The position numbers and the translations under genes are program-made. The notes below the pieces were generated by a model. The model worked only from the letters and a program-made list of their open reading frames with translations, was not told the origin of the DNA and ran no database searches. This document shows positions 34,236 to 44,060 of a stretch of DNA of 64,000 bases, in pieces. Each line of letters opens with the position of its first letter. Position 1 is the stretch's first letter. This DNA comes from Lampris incognitus (taxonomy: Eukaryota > Chordata > Actinopteri > Lampriformes > Lampridae), in assembly GCF_029633865.1 (NCBI RefSeq), contig NC_079220.1, positions 56,264,477 through 56,328,476 on the forward strand, in the 5' to 3' direction.

Positions 34236-35816
34236 TACTGCTCAAAAAAATAAAGGGAACACCTAAAAACACAATATAGACCTCGATGAATGAAATATTT
34301 CAGCAGAAAATCTTTATTTATTAGACAGAGGAATGTGTTTAGAGCAAAATAACCTAAGAATGATCAATGGAAATCAAAATCATTAGCCCATTAAGGTCTG
34401 GATTCAGAATCATACTCAAAATCAAAGTGGAAAATGAGAACATAGGCTGATCCAACTTCTGTGGAAATTCTTCAAGACGATTCAAAATGAGGCTCAGTAG
34501 TGTGTGTGGCCTCCACGTGCCTGTATGCACTCCCTACAACGTCTGGGCATGCTCCTGATGAGACGACGGATGGTCTCCTGAGGGATCTCCTCCCAGACCT
34601 GGATCAGGGCATCGGTCAACTCCTGGACAGTCTGTGGTGCGACATCGCGTTGGCGGATGGTACGAGACATGATGTCCCAGAAGTGCTCGATTGGATTCAG
34701 GTCTGGGGAACGTGCAGGCCAGTCCATAGCATCAATGCCCTCGACATGCAGGAACTGCTGACACACTCTGGCCACATGAGGACGAGCATTGTCATGCATG
34801 AGCAGGAACCCAGGGCCCACTGCACCAGCATATGGTCTGACAATGGGTCTGAGGATCTCATCCCGGTACCTAATGGCAGTCATGGTACCTCTGGCTAGCA
34901 CGTAGAGGTCTGTGCGGCCCTCCAAGGATATGCCTCCCCAGACCATCACTGACCCACCGCCAAACCGGTCATGCTGGAGGATGTTGCAGGCAGCAGAACG
35001 TTCTCCACAGCGTCTCCAGACTCTCTCACGTCTGTCACATGTGTTCAGTGTGAACCTGCTCTCATCTGTGAAGAGCACAGGGCGCCAATGGCGAATCTGC
35101 CAACCAAGATGTTCTCTGGCAAAGGTCAATCGGGCTGCACGGTGTTGGGCTGTGAGCACAGGCCCCAATTGTGGACGTCGGGCCCTCATACCATCCTCAT
35201 GCATTCTGTTTCTCACTGTTTGAGCAGAAACCTGCACATTAGTGGCCTGTTGAAGGTCGTTTTGTAGGGCTCCGGCAGTGCTCCTCCTGTTCCTCCTTGC
35301 ACAAAGGACCAGATAGCGGTCCTGCTGCGGGGTTGTTGTCCTCCTGCGGCCCCCTCCACGTCTCCTGGTGTACTGGCCTGTCTCCTGGTACCTCCTCCAT
35401 GCTCTGGCCACTGTGCTGGGAGACACATCAAATCTTCTTGCCACAGCACGCATTGATGTGCCATCCTGGATGAGCTGCACTACCTGAGCAACTTCTGTAG
35501 GTTGCAGATACCGCCTCATGCCACCTCTGGTGGTGAGGGCACTAGCAAAATGCAAAACTAACCAAAGATCGGCCAGAAAAGATGAGGACAGGCAAATGGT
35601 CTGTGGCCACCACCTGCAAATCCATTCCTTTTATAGGGGTTGTCTTGCAAATTGTCTAATTTCCACCTGGTGGAAATTAGACAATTTACCAACAGGTGAA
35701 ATTGATTCACAAATCAGTGTTGCTTCCTAACTGGACAGGTTGATATCTCAAAAGTGTGATTGACTTGGAGCTACATTGCATTGTTTATGTGTTCCCTTTA
35801 TTTTTTTTGAGCAGTG
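34236..35816 (-). mobile_element. Tc1-like transposon, family B copy 5 (1581 bp)
   Basis: Flanked by TA at 34234-34235 and 35817-35818. The terminal base at the transposase-3' end is T instead of C, as in copy 3. It lies within the GC-rich part of the probable LTR. Confidence 0.95.
34494..35519 (-). CDS. Tc1 transposase, family B copy 5, intact frame (341 aa)
   Basis: Intact DD34E frame with all catalytic residues, starting at [10 protein letters not shown] to match the other copies. The frame is also open 12 codons upstream ([12 protein letters not shown]), because a base change creates an upstream ATG in this copy; that extension is not used as the start elsewhere. Private changes include Ala for Ser in PSTVARAW, His for Tyr in QFLHVEG and Phe for Leu in IEHFWD, next to the catalytic Glu. 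Confidence 0.92.
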   Translation of the reverse strand: MRRYLQPTEVAQVVQLIQDGTSMRAVARRFDVSPSTVARAWRRYQETGQYTRRRGGGRRRTTTPQQDRYLVLCARRNRRSTAGALQNDLQQATNVQVSAQTVRNRMHEDGMRARRPQLGPVLTAQHRAARLTFAREHLGWQIRHWRPVLFTDESRFTLNTCDRRERVWRRCGERSAACNILQHDRFGGGSVMVWGGISLEGRTDLYVLARGTMTAIRYRDEILRPIVRPYAGAVGPGFLLMHDNARPHVARVCQQFLHVEGIDAMDWPARSPDLNPIEHFWDIMSRTIRQRDVAPQTVQELTDALIQVWEEIPQETIRRLIRSMPRRCRECIQARGGHTHY

Positions 35817-36354
35817 TAGTTTAGCGAAGTAACGTTATCAGTTACAGTGTAGTGGTGGGTTCATGCGACCATCGAGGAACGCAGGAGTCGTCTGTTGCCG
35901 TGTTGGGCTGCCGAGGCGAGCGAAAGGGTTCGACCGTGAGATGGTGCTAACGGCTAACTAACCAGTTAACTAGGAGGGCTGCCGGCCTGACGTTCGCTGC
36001 TGCGCTGCGGCGGGAAGCGCGAGACGAAGAGGAGCATTCATTCTTTGTGAGTACAAGCTGGAAGTGCGGGCTTCCAAGGGGAGCTAAGAGGGCTGTTTAG
36101 GGCCCCAACGTACCCGATAAAGAAACAGGCCTGCAACTGGGGGTTGACTTTCTTTTATTTTTATTGCCGGCTTAGTTATGGGGTTGTTGAGCTGTATGCT
36201 AACGCGTTGGTCTGATTCATTTGTGTGTATATGAATGCAGATGCTTGTTAGCCATTGAGGCTTACTACTTTTCATTCTAATATTACTCATAATACATTTG
36301 TATATAATTTTATGTACCTGTGTGAGTGTGGATTATTCCTGTGGTAAGTGACAT

Positions 36355-36665
36355 GTTGAGTTAGCCTTAAAAGGGCCGTCCACCATATTTTTTTTACAAC
36401 CTTAAAGGGCTAGTCCACCTATTTACTGGAAGTAACCTAGTGACACCCAGACATGTGTAGACCATAGTATATAACCTTTAAGGGCTAATACACCATATTT
36501 TAGAACCTTAAAGGGCTAGTCCACCGTTTTAGTATAAGTTACTCGGTGACACATTGAGGTGTCTAGACCATGTTAGATTGCCTTAAAGGGGTCATGCCAT
36601 ATTTAAGCGCCTTAAAGGGGTAGTCAACCTTTTTAGTTGGAGTTACCAGATGACACTAAGACATT
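36355..36665. repeat. Degenerate tandem repeat, about 107-bp unit, near three copies
   Basis: Units carry ccttaaagggctagtccacc followed by a (g/a)(g/a)agttac....tgacac block at about 36427, 36533 and 36640, with many substitutions. It lies in the 3' part of the probable LTR. Confidence 0.75.
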
Positions 36666-37013
36666 TATACCCTTTAGAACATACTTTAAACACAAGAAGC
36701 GAAGTTAACATACTTCAATAGTTTATTGGATACCAAGTTGTATACAGAACTCAGGAGCATTGTCCTTGACAGTAAAAAGGGATAGCGCTACACTTATTTG
36801 CCTGGGAGACCAGAGTAGTAGATTACCGACCACTTGACCAGCAGATCACAATGGATTTCACCTTAGTTTTTACCTTTCTAATGATTGTTTTCTTTTTAAC
36901 CATGTACTGTCATGAATTAAGCATTCTTTTGCTTACCGTTCTTAGCATATTCAAACATTTTTAGCATATTAACAGCACTTTTACATTTCAACGGCACATT
37001 TATAACCATTACA

Positions 37014-37600
37014 CTCTCCCACTTAACATAGATGTCGTCCTCGACATTGAATGATTAAGACAGTTGCATAGCATACAATCCAGATATTCTAATAGTTCGC
37101 ATGTAGACACTCGGCCTATCCCAAAGTGCTTGAGTGTGCAACACGTGATGTGTATAGCAGGTCTCAGCCGCTTCAACAGTCCAGAATAAGTGTGTTTGTG
37201 GGTATTAACACTCTGCTTTCTCAAAAGTCCACGAGTGTATTGGGATGTGTGTGTCAGCACTCGGCTTTTGCAAAAGTCAATGCGTGTGTATACGCGCGTT
37301 CCACTTGGGAAACAGTCCATGTGTGTGTATGCAGTACGTTTGTGTATTCAGCTCAGCAAGAGTCCATGAATGTATGTATGCATATTCCCTAAGAGTCCAC
37401 ATGAGCGTGTGTGTTAAACAGTCTATGAATTGTCTGAGGTTACCCATGCAGGAGCACAGGTTGATAGGTGAGGGTCTGGAGAGAATCTGGCCACATGGTC
37501 TCTGGTTGATGGGCTCTGTGGTGTTGCACCTATACATGGATCTGCTGGAAGTCCCATACCGTAGCAAACTCATTATCGTATCGAATCCCTCACCGGGCAA
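37014..37600. repeat. Purine tract and degenerate AGTCCA-containing repeats
   Basis: The first 15 bp complete the LTR-like polypurine tract (on the minus strand). From about 37120 to 37430 short blocks carrying aagtcca or agtccat followed by gtgtgtgt recur every 37-51 bp (37179, 37226, 37277, 37314, 37361, 37393). ORFs on both strands across them are low-information. No gene is recognised. Confidence 0.55.
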
Positions 37601-38219
37601 GAAAACAACCAGTTACACTATTGATGTGCATGGCTCCTTGTGATCCGATGATTGTTCACAAAGTCAATGGAGTTTTGGATATGGTGAGGCGTTTCGCCCA
37701 CTAAAGGGGTCAAGATGTTGGCTATAATGTTTGGCAATGTTGTACGTGACAGAGTTTATGCTGCAGACGATGGGCGTTCCATCTTTATGGATCTTAGGGA
37801 GTCCATATATGCATGGAATGTTATCTTGTGTGTAGAGACGGTGGTATTGTATCCAATCAATGGTTCCTCCTTTCTGTAGGCATTGCATTATTCTCCACTA
37901 GCTGGGTCGCGTCTCAGAGATTCATAGGTGTCGCTGAGTAATGACGTGATCTTGGCGTGGCGTCCGTTGTGTTGAGGATAACTGTGCAACTCCCCTTATC
38001 TGCTGGAAGGATAGTGATGTTTTCATCCATGCTCAGGGCTGTCATGGCTTTCCTTTCCTCCATGGTTAGGTTGGAAAGAGGGAGTGTCGCATTGGACAGA
38101 GCTGCTGATACCTTTAACCCAAGTTGTTCCGCCTCGATCTCCATTAGATCGTTTTTCCTTGTAGCCGATTCTGTGCATTTGATGATGTCAACTATAGGTA
38201 GTTGTTTGGCTAAGACGCA
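37600..38219 (-). pseudogene. Penelope-like element copy A: RT N-terminal part
   Basis: Frames 38144-37914 and 37888-37664 read NLTMEERKAMTALSMDENITILPADKG and NIPCIYGLPKIHKDGTP. Penelope RT starts with LxxEERKAL..L..D..I.ILPADKG and later has LYGLPKIHK, so the family is clear. The RT core and GIY-YIG domain are missing. It runs from the palindromic junction at 38220 towards lower coordinates. Confidence 0.85.
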
Positions 38220-38407
38220 CTTCTCTGATTGGGTAAGTACCTTGTCCGGACAAGGTACTTACCCAATCAGAGAAGGAGGTCTGACTAAGACGTACTTCTC
38301 CGATTGGGTACGCAATCAGAGAAGGTGGTCTGGCTAAGACGCACTTCTCTGATTGGGTAAGTACCTTGTCCGGACAAGGTACTCACCCAATCAGAAGTGC
38401 GTCTTAG
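38220..38407. repeat. Palindromic junction between inverted Penelope segments
   Basis: 38220-38275 is a perfect 56-bp palindrome centred on CTTGTCCGGACAAG. A second, imperfect one of about 78 bp lies at about 38332-38409, with the same centre and arms extending to ctaagacgcactt / aagtgcgtcttag. Between them a tail-to-tail inversion lies around attgggtacgcaat. The arm sequence is the Penelope coding segment itself, duplicated in both orientations. Confidence 0.9.
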
Positions 38408-38529
38408 CCAAAGGACTGAACTTCGCCATGACACCCAAACAAGTTGATATCATCACATCCACAGAATCAGCTATAAAGAATACGATCTAACGGAAACCTA
38501 GGCGGAACAGCTTAGGTTAAAAAGGTATC
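38408..38529 (+). pseudogene. Penelope-like element copy C: short plus-strand segment
   Basis: Runs out of the palindrome in plus orientation (catgacacccaaacaagttga..., aggttaaaaaggtatcagcagct) and matches the beginning of copy G at 44078-44197. It is cut by Gypsy sequence at about 38530. Confidence 0.8.
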
Positions 38530-38984
38530 AGCAGCTTACTCCGGGCGCAGGTGATACACGCCGCCACAAACTTCAGCGCCGTCATCCGTGTGTCTTCTTG
38601 TTGGACTGCAGCGTTGAGTCCTACGATGAGCGGAGGATCGCCTGACACGCTGGAAGTAGTCGCCGGAGTTCCTGCTGGACCCGGTTCCATCGTGGCCAGA
38701 TTGCACCGGGGTTCTGGGAGGACGGGGGGAGAGAGACACGGAATTAGACTCAGGAATCACGACATAGGAATTGCAGGAGGAAACACAGCCAAAGAGTCTA
38801 GCGATCTACTGGGTAACTACCGTACTAGATGGCACAATCTGGCAACGACTGCACGTCAGCGTCCTCTCTTATAGCTGGCTGCAGGTGCGCTGATCACCGA
38901 TGAGCCTCTGGTGCGTAGCTGCGCTCTCAACGAGCGCGCTGATTGAACTCGAGCGGAGACGCGCTTTGCGTCTGGACCACAACA
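38530..38984 (-). pseudogene. Chromodomain Gypsy: orphan gag start, leader and deleted LTR
   Basis: 38702-38984 is an LTR with its middle missing: TG, then a jump to caccggggttctggg, ending GGACCACAACA. Left of it are the leader and gag start on the minus strand (ATGGAACCGG from about 38692), matching 40060-40205. The LTR therefore has a gag start on one side and the chromodomain end on the other. Confidence 0.75.
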
Positions 38985-40094
38985 GTACCCACCCTCCTAC
39001 GGGAGCCACCGGGCGACCGTCCAGGGGCATCAGGGTGTTCTAAGTAGAAGTCCGACGTGAGGGCGGGGTCGGCGATGTAAGACCGGGGCACCCAGCTCTG
39101 GTCTTCCGGACCGTAGCCCTCCCAGTCCACCAGGTACTGGAAGCCCCTCCCACGGCGGCGGACACGTAACAGCTTCCGGACCGGGTCGCCGACCTGGAGT
39201 ACACGGGGAGGAGGCGGGGCTGCGACAGGTGGGGCGAGGGCACTGACAGGCTTCAGCTTGGAAACATGAAACACGGGATGTGCACGAAGAGAAGGGACAG
39301 ACAAACGCATCGCAGTGGGGTTTACGATCCTCTCCACAGTGTAGGGTCCCACGTAGCGAGCTTGCGAGAGGTCGCCGGGATGGGGAGGTCCTTGGCCAGG
39401 AGCCAGACATGCTGACCAGGCTGGTAGACCGGGGCTGGGACGCGACGCCGGTTAGAGGAGCGTTGGGACCGGTCGTTGGCTCACAGCAGGGCAGCACGAG
39501 CAGAACTCCACATGCGGCGGCATCGGCGGAGATGATCCCTGGCTGACGGGACCGCCACCTCAGTCTCTTGCTGGGGAAACATGGGGGGGCTGGTAGCCCA
39601 GTGAACATTCAAAAGGAGACATCCCAGTGGCGGAGCTAGTCATGGTGTTGCGAGCATACTCAACCCAGGCGAGGTGCTTGATCCAGGTCGAGGGGCTGCT
39701 GGTGGTCACAAATCTCAGGGCAGACTCCAGGCTCTGGTTGGTGCGCTCCGCCTGTCTGTGGTAACCAGAAGAGAGACTGACCGTCGCCCCAATTAATTCC
39801 CCTACAGAAGGCCTGCCACACCTGGGAAGAGAACTGGGGACCCCGGTCAGAAACAATGTCCAGGAGACGGACCACGTGGACGACCAGCAGTTCAGCGGTC
39901 TCAGTGGAGGACGGGAGCCTGGGGACCGCCACGAAATGGGCCTGCTTGGAAAAACGGTCGACAATGGTAAGTATAACTGCGTTACCCTGAGACACCGGGA
40001 GTCTCGTCACGAAGTCCAGGGAGATGTGTGACCAGGGGCGACTGGGGACGATGGGAGGTCTTACTCCGGGTGCAGGTGATAGACGCCGCCACAA
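38985..40094 (-). pseudogene. Chromodomain Gypsy: integrase and chromodomain
   Basis: 39352-38927 holds VSALAPPVAAP..., VRKLLRVRRRGRGFQYLVDWEGYGPEDQSWVPRSYI, a typical chromodomain, then the GRSPGG tail. 40094-39660 holds [30 protein letters not shown] and [13 protein letters not shown] short deletion joins VVRLL directly to DIVSD, and the frame then shifts into 39964-39560 ([25 protein letters not shown]). This is a Sushi-like chromovirus related to other fish Gypsy elements. RT and RNase H are deleted. Confidence 0.85.
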
Positions 40095-40808
40095 ACTCCA
40101 GTCCCGTCATCCGTATGTCTTGTTGTTGGACTACTGCGTTGAGCGGAGGATCGCCAGATCCGCTGGGAGTAGCCGCCGGAGTTCCCGCTGGACCCGGTTC
40201 CATCGTGGCCAGATTGTATTGTTGTACGTCGGAAAGGAACCAGTGCAGGGGTCCGGCAGGGTCAAGCCCGTAGGCACGTTTATTCTTATTCAGGGAAGGG
40301 AAATGCGGGATGTGTATGGTGCAACTAGAGTCCTGGATGTGGGGTGTGTAAAAGACTTAGCGTGCAGGGCGAGTGTGGTGCGTGTGTGCAGGAATGTAAG
40401 ACTGGAGAGTTATTGCGTGTTGGTGAAGTGCAAGTCCGGGAATAGGGGTTCTGCGGGAGGCAGCGTGGGAGCACCAGGGACGCGAGGAAGACGGAGCCCG
40501 AGAAGCACCGGGGTTCTGGGAGGACGGGGGGAGAGAGAGAGACAGAATTAGACTCAGGAATCACGACGTAGGAATTGCAGGAGGAAACAGCCAAAGAGTC
40601 TAGCGATCTACTGGGTAACTACCATACTAGGTGGCACAATCTGGCAACGACTGCACGTCAGCGTCCTCTTATAGCTGGCTGCAGATTGGCTTCAGCTGCG
40701 CTGATCACCGATGAGCCTCCGGTGCGTAGCTGCGCTCTCAACGAGCGCGCTGATTGAACCCAGCCGGTAGACTCAGGCGGAGACGCGCCTTGCGTCTGGA
40801 CCACAACA
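40060..40808 (-). mobile_element. Chromodomain Gypsy: gag start, leader and 5' LTR
   Basis: LTR 40215-40808 (594 bp) runs TGTATTGTTG to CCACAACA. Next to it on the minus strand is TCTGGCCACGATGG, where the ATG starts MEPGPAGTPAATPSGSGDPP of gag. After about 45 codons gag is joined out of context to integrase sequence near 40094, so almost all of gag-pol is gone. The right flank is Penelope RT sequence. Confidence 0.8.
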
Positions 40809-42200
40809 TTCAGGGCCCTGTGTTCTACCTCTTCCCTATATAAGTTGGCCACAATGGAAAACACTGGTGAGCCCATTGCACAGCCGTGTTTCCGTCTGTA
40901 AAACTGGCCCCTGAATTGGAAATATGTAGTGTTCAGGCAAGAGGTCCAGTAGTTGGCAAATCTGGTCTGAGGTTGGTTCCATCGTGGAGGGTGTCGTCCC
41001 GTAGCAAACGTTGCCTCAGTTTCCAAAGCCTACATGGTTGGGATGCAGGTGAACAACGAGGTCACGTCGTAGGATACCATGGTTTCATTCGGTTCCGGTT
41101 TTACTCCGTGGACCTTGTTCACAAAGTCGATGGAGTTTTGGATATGGTGAAGTGTTTCGCCGACTAAAGGGGTCAAGATGTTGGCCATGTTGTACGTGAC
41201 CGAGTTTATGCTGCTGACGATGGGCCTGAGGGGGGTTCCATCTTTATGGCTCTTAGGGAGTCCATATATGCATGAATGTTATCTTATGGGTAGAGACGGT
41301 GGTATTGTATCCGATCAATGGTTCCTGCTTTCTGTAGGTATTCTATTATTCTCTTCTAACCACTAGCTGAACCGCGTCTCAGAGGTGTCGCTGAGTAATG
41401 ACCTGATAGTCTTGTGTTGAGGATAACCGTGCATCCCCCTTATCTGCTGGAAAAATAGTTTTGTTTTCATCCATGCTCAGGGCTGTCACGGCTTTCCTTT
41501 CCTCCATGGTTAAGTTGGAAGGAGGGAATGTCGGATTGGCTGATACGTTTAACCTAAGCTGTTCCGCCTTGGTTTCCGTTAGATTGTTTTTCCTTGTCGC
41601 CGATTCTGTGGATGGGATGAGATCAACTATAGATAGTTTGTGTGTCATGGCGAAGTTCCGTCCTTTGGCTCAGACCTCCTTCTGACTGGTTAAGTACCTT
41701 GTCCGACAGAACATCCCACGCAGAACAGATGGATCAAGAATCTGTCTTTTGTCTCCAGCTAAGTATATCTGCTTGGCTAGTGTTGGTTCATCGCTGTATG
41801 TTTTGAAAATTCCTCGTCTGCCTTTCTTTGGTTTTGAGATAGTTGGGCTTTCTTGGTGAAATTAGTGATCCTCTCCAAGACTGCTCCAGGCAAGTGGGAT
41901 GTTAATCGTTGAAGTAGTTGATCAGATTTCTCCTTCAGCCCTTCAATAGTGAAATTGACCTGTCTCACTCTTTCATCCAGGAGTTGATTGTGCCTTCTCT
42001 ATGATTCTGCCTGCTCTATGTCCTTTCATTGTGATACACAGGCACAGGCTAGTGGGTATGAGCCTGTGTTGTCTGCATCTCAGATTGAATCGCAAGTGGT
42101 TTCTGTAGTCTTCCGAGCCATCCTTTCATATTCCCTTACCATTTTAAGGGTGTCACACCCAAATTGTTCCACAACATGCCCGTGAATGTTCTCATTCATC
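40809..42200 (-). pseudogene. Penelope-like element copy D: N-terminus and RT
   Basis: The longest minus-strand copy. 42200-41700 covers the N-terminal region (GHVVEQFGCDTLKMVREYERMARK, ERITNFTKKAQLSQNQRKADEEF). The palindrome half-site (ggttaagtaccttgtccg) follows at about 41690 as a single, non-inverted copy. 41648-40809 carries TMEERKAVTALSMDENKTIFPADKG and, to the left, MGSPVFSIVANLYREEVEHRALN of the RT core. It is cut by the Gypsy LTR at 40808. It shows the ancestral, non-palindromic order of this region. Confidence 0.82.
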
Positions 42201-42528
42201 CAGTGGCGCCCCCAGAAATGTTTCATAGGGGTGGCCCAATGGGGCCACTGAAAGTCTTAGGGTGGCACACCAAAACCAAAAGCCATGACTGAATTTCAGG
42301 AATTCTATGATGCTGTTGTAGTATACTGTATAGCCTAGTGGAAAACTGTCAATATGAGAGTTAAGAAAAATATACTTGATTAAATGAACAGCACCTAATG
42401 CAAAACATCAGATAGAAGCATATTATGCATAATCAGAAGCATATTCTGCATGCGACTCATGGCTGGGGGGGCCAGGGATAGTATCAGGGTGACCGTGGCC
42501 ACCCCTTGGGGGCGCCACTGCATTCATC
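42193..42528. mobile_element. hAT-type MITE (320 bp) with 8-bp target duplication
   Basis: 42201-42520 begins CAGTGGCGCCCCC and ends GGGGGCGCCACTG, flanked by CATTCATC at 42193-42200 and 42521-42528. Eight-bp duplications and CAGxGGCG-like ends are typical of hAT elements. The interior has no ORF, so it is non-autonomous. It interrupts the 5' end of Penelope copy D. Confidence 0.93.
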
Positions 42529-42660
42529 CATGTCATGGTTATCCAAAAGAATTGAATCGAGTGCAACTTGACTTTGTATATATCCGTAAAGACATGTCGC
42601 CTCTGATCCAAGAGGCTTCATCAGTTCGTGCCTTTGACTAGACAAAGCTAGTCTGACTGG
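42529..42660 (-). ncRNA. Hammerhead-ribozyme-like motif, Penelope copy D 5' region
   Basis: On the minus strand CTGATGA (42624-42618) is followed by stem II CCTCT...AGAGG (42615-42600) and then GACA, where a hammerhead needs GAAA. Stems I/III would involve the flanking ggcacgaa and tgtctttacgg. Hammerheads are known in the 5' repeats of Penelope-like elements. In this copy the core is damaged at GAAA, so cleavage is unlikely. Confidence 0.5.
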
Positions 42661-42804
42661 CGGGTGATGAAACTCAGCTCTGATACTCAAAAGACGATAA
42701 ATATCTAATGTCCATGTCTCTGTGTTCCGATGTTTAGCAATGCCCGTCTTTAGAGCTATTGTAAACTACTAATAAGACACGTTAGTCCCTAGCTAACGGG
42801 CCTC

Positions 42805-42890
42805 ACCCTTTAGCCGAGCGGTTAGTGATGTCGCCTTGTGGTGCAGTACACCCGTATCGAATCCCGCGCTGGGCAAGAAAATAACCGGTT
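42805..42890 (+). repeat. tRNA-like SINE head
   Basis: Reads TAGCCGAGCGGTTAGTG (A box type) and, 42 bp on, GTATCGAATCCC (B box type), as in tRNA-Ser/Leu-derived SINE heads. The second half (cgaatccc...gggcaagaaaa) recurs at about 37580-37615. A clean cloverleaf is not seen, so it is not called a tRNA gene. Confidence 0.6.
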
Positions 42891-43545
42891 ACACTATTTA
42901 TGTGCATGGCTCTTTGTGATCCGATGATTGTTCACAAAGTCAATTGAGTTTTGGATATGGTGAGGAGTTTCACCCACTAAAGGGGTCAAGATGTTGGCTA
43001 TAATGTTTGGCAATGTTGTATGTGACCGAGTTTATGCTGCTGACGATGGGCCTGAGGGGGGGTTCCCTCTTTATGGATCTTGGAGTCCATATATGCATGG
43101 AATGTTATCTTGTGTGTAGAGACGGTGGTATTGCATCCAATCAGTGGTTCCTCCTTTCTGCAGGCATTCCATTATTCTCCTCTTGCAACCACTAGCTGGA
43201 CCGCGTCTCAGATGTTTATAGGTGTCAGTGTCGCTGAGTAATGACGTGATCTTGGCGTGGCGTCTGTTGTGTTGAGGATAACTGTGCAACTCCCCTTATC
43301 TGCCGGAAGGATAGATGTTTCCATCCATGCTCAGGGCTGTCACGGCTTTCCTTTCCTCCATGGTTAGGTTGAAAGGAGGGAGTGTCGCATTGGACACAGC
43401 TGCCGATACCCTTCACCCAAGCCGTTCCTCCTCGATCTCCATCAGATCGTTTTTCCTCATAGCCGATTCTGTGGATGTGATGATGTCAACTTGTTTGGGC
43501 GTCATGGCGAAGTTAAGTCCTTTGGCTAAGACCACCTTCTCTGAT
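42891..43545 (-). pseudogene. Penelope-like element copy F: RT N-terminal part
   Basis: Nearly the same fragment as copy A, on the minus strand: frames 43289-43071 (MECLQKGGTTDWMQYHRLYTQDNIPCIYGL) and upstream text equivalent to EERKAVTALSMDGN. It starts at the palindromic array and runs to about 42891, where the tRNA-like segment begins. Confidence 0.8.
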
Positions 43546-44060
43546 TGGTTAAGTGCTTTGTCCGGACAAGGTACTTACCCAAATCAGAGAAGGAGGTCCG
43601 ACTAAGACGTACTTCTCCGATTGGGTACCCAATCAGAGAAGGAGGTCCGACGAAGACGTACTTCTCCGATTGGGTACCCAATCAGAGAGGGACGTCCGAC
43701 GAAGACGTACTTCTCCGATTGGGTACCCAATCAGAGAGGGACGTCCGACGAAGACGTACTTCTCCGATTGGGTACCCAATCAGAGAGGGACGTCCGACTA
43801 AGACGTACTTCTCCGATTGGGTACCCAATCAGAGAGGGACGTCCGACTAAGACGTACTTCTCCGATTGGGTACCCAATCAGAGAGGGACGTCCGACTAAG
43901 ACGTACTTCTCCGATTGGGTACCCAATCAGAGAGGGACGTCCGACTAAGACGTACTTCTCCGATTGGGTACCCAATCAGAGAAGGACGTCCGACTAAGAC
44001 GTACTTCTCCGATTGGGTAAGTACCTTGTCCGGACAAGGTACTTAACCAATCAGAGAAGG
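43546..44060. repeat. 49-bp palindromic tandem repeats between inverted Penelope copies
   Basis: gacgtacttctccgattggg starts at 43606, 43655, 43704, 43753, 43802, 43851, 43900, 43949 and 43998, exactly every 49 bp. Each unit has a near-palindrome TCTCCGATTGG-GTAC-CCAATCAGAGA. The array is entered on the left by cttgtccggacaag (about 43557) and left on the right by the same centre (about 44030). All nine units are nearly identical. ORFs across it are repeat translations (PTKTYFSDWVPNQRGTSD) and not genes. Confidence 0.95.

Larger units (their letters stand above)
33636..37013 (-). repeat. Probable long LTR (about 1.8 kb without its Tc1 insertion)
   Basis: It opens TGTAACCCTGTGG and closes ACCATTACA. 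This is the same TGTAA/TTACA terminus as the Gypsy LTRs at 13926 and 24424, and it is likewise followed by a minus-strand purine tract (ctctcccactt on the plus strand). GC-rich promoter-like DNA with two gtgattggttg (inverted CCAAT) boxes lies at 33820-33880 and a TATA-like tttatatgc at about 33975. No second LTR or coding region is seen, so it may be a solo or orphan LTR. Confidence 0.45.

Noticed and set aside
42805-42890. tRNA-Ser/Leu gene
   Set aside because: Box-like motifs are present, but pairing of acceptor and anticodon arms is not seen and half of it recurs in another repeat context.
43545-43899. Possible repeat protein or CRISPR-like array in the 49-bp repeats
   Set aside because: Units are contiguous with no unique spacers, in a vertebrate genome; the ORFs are three frames of the same repeat.
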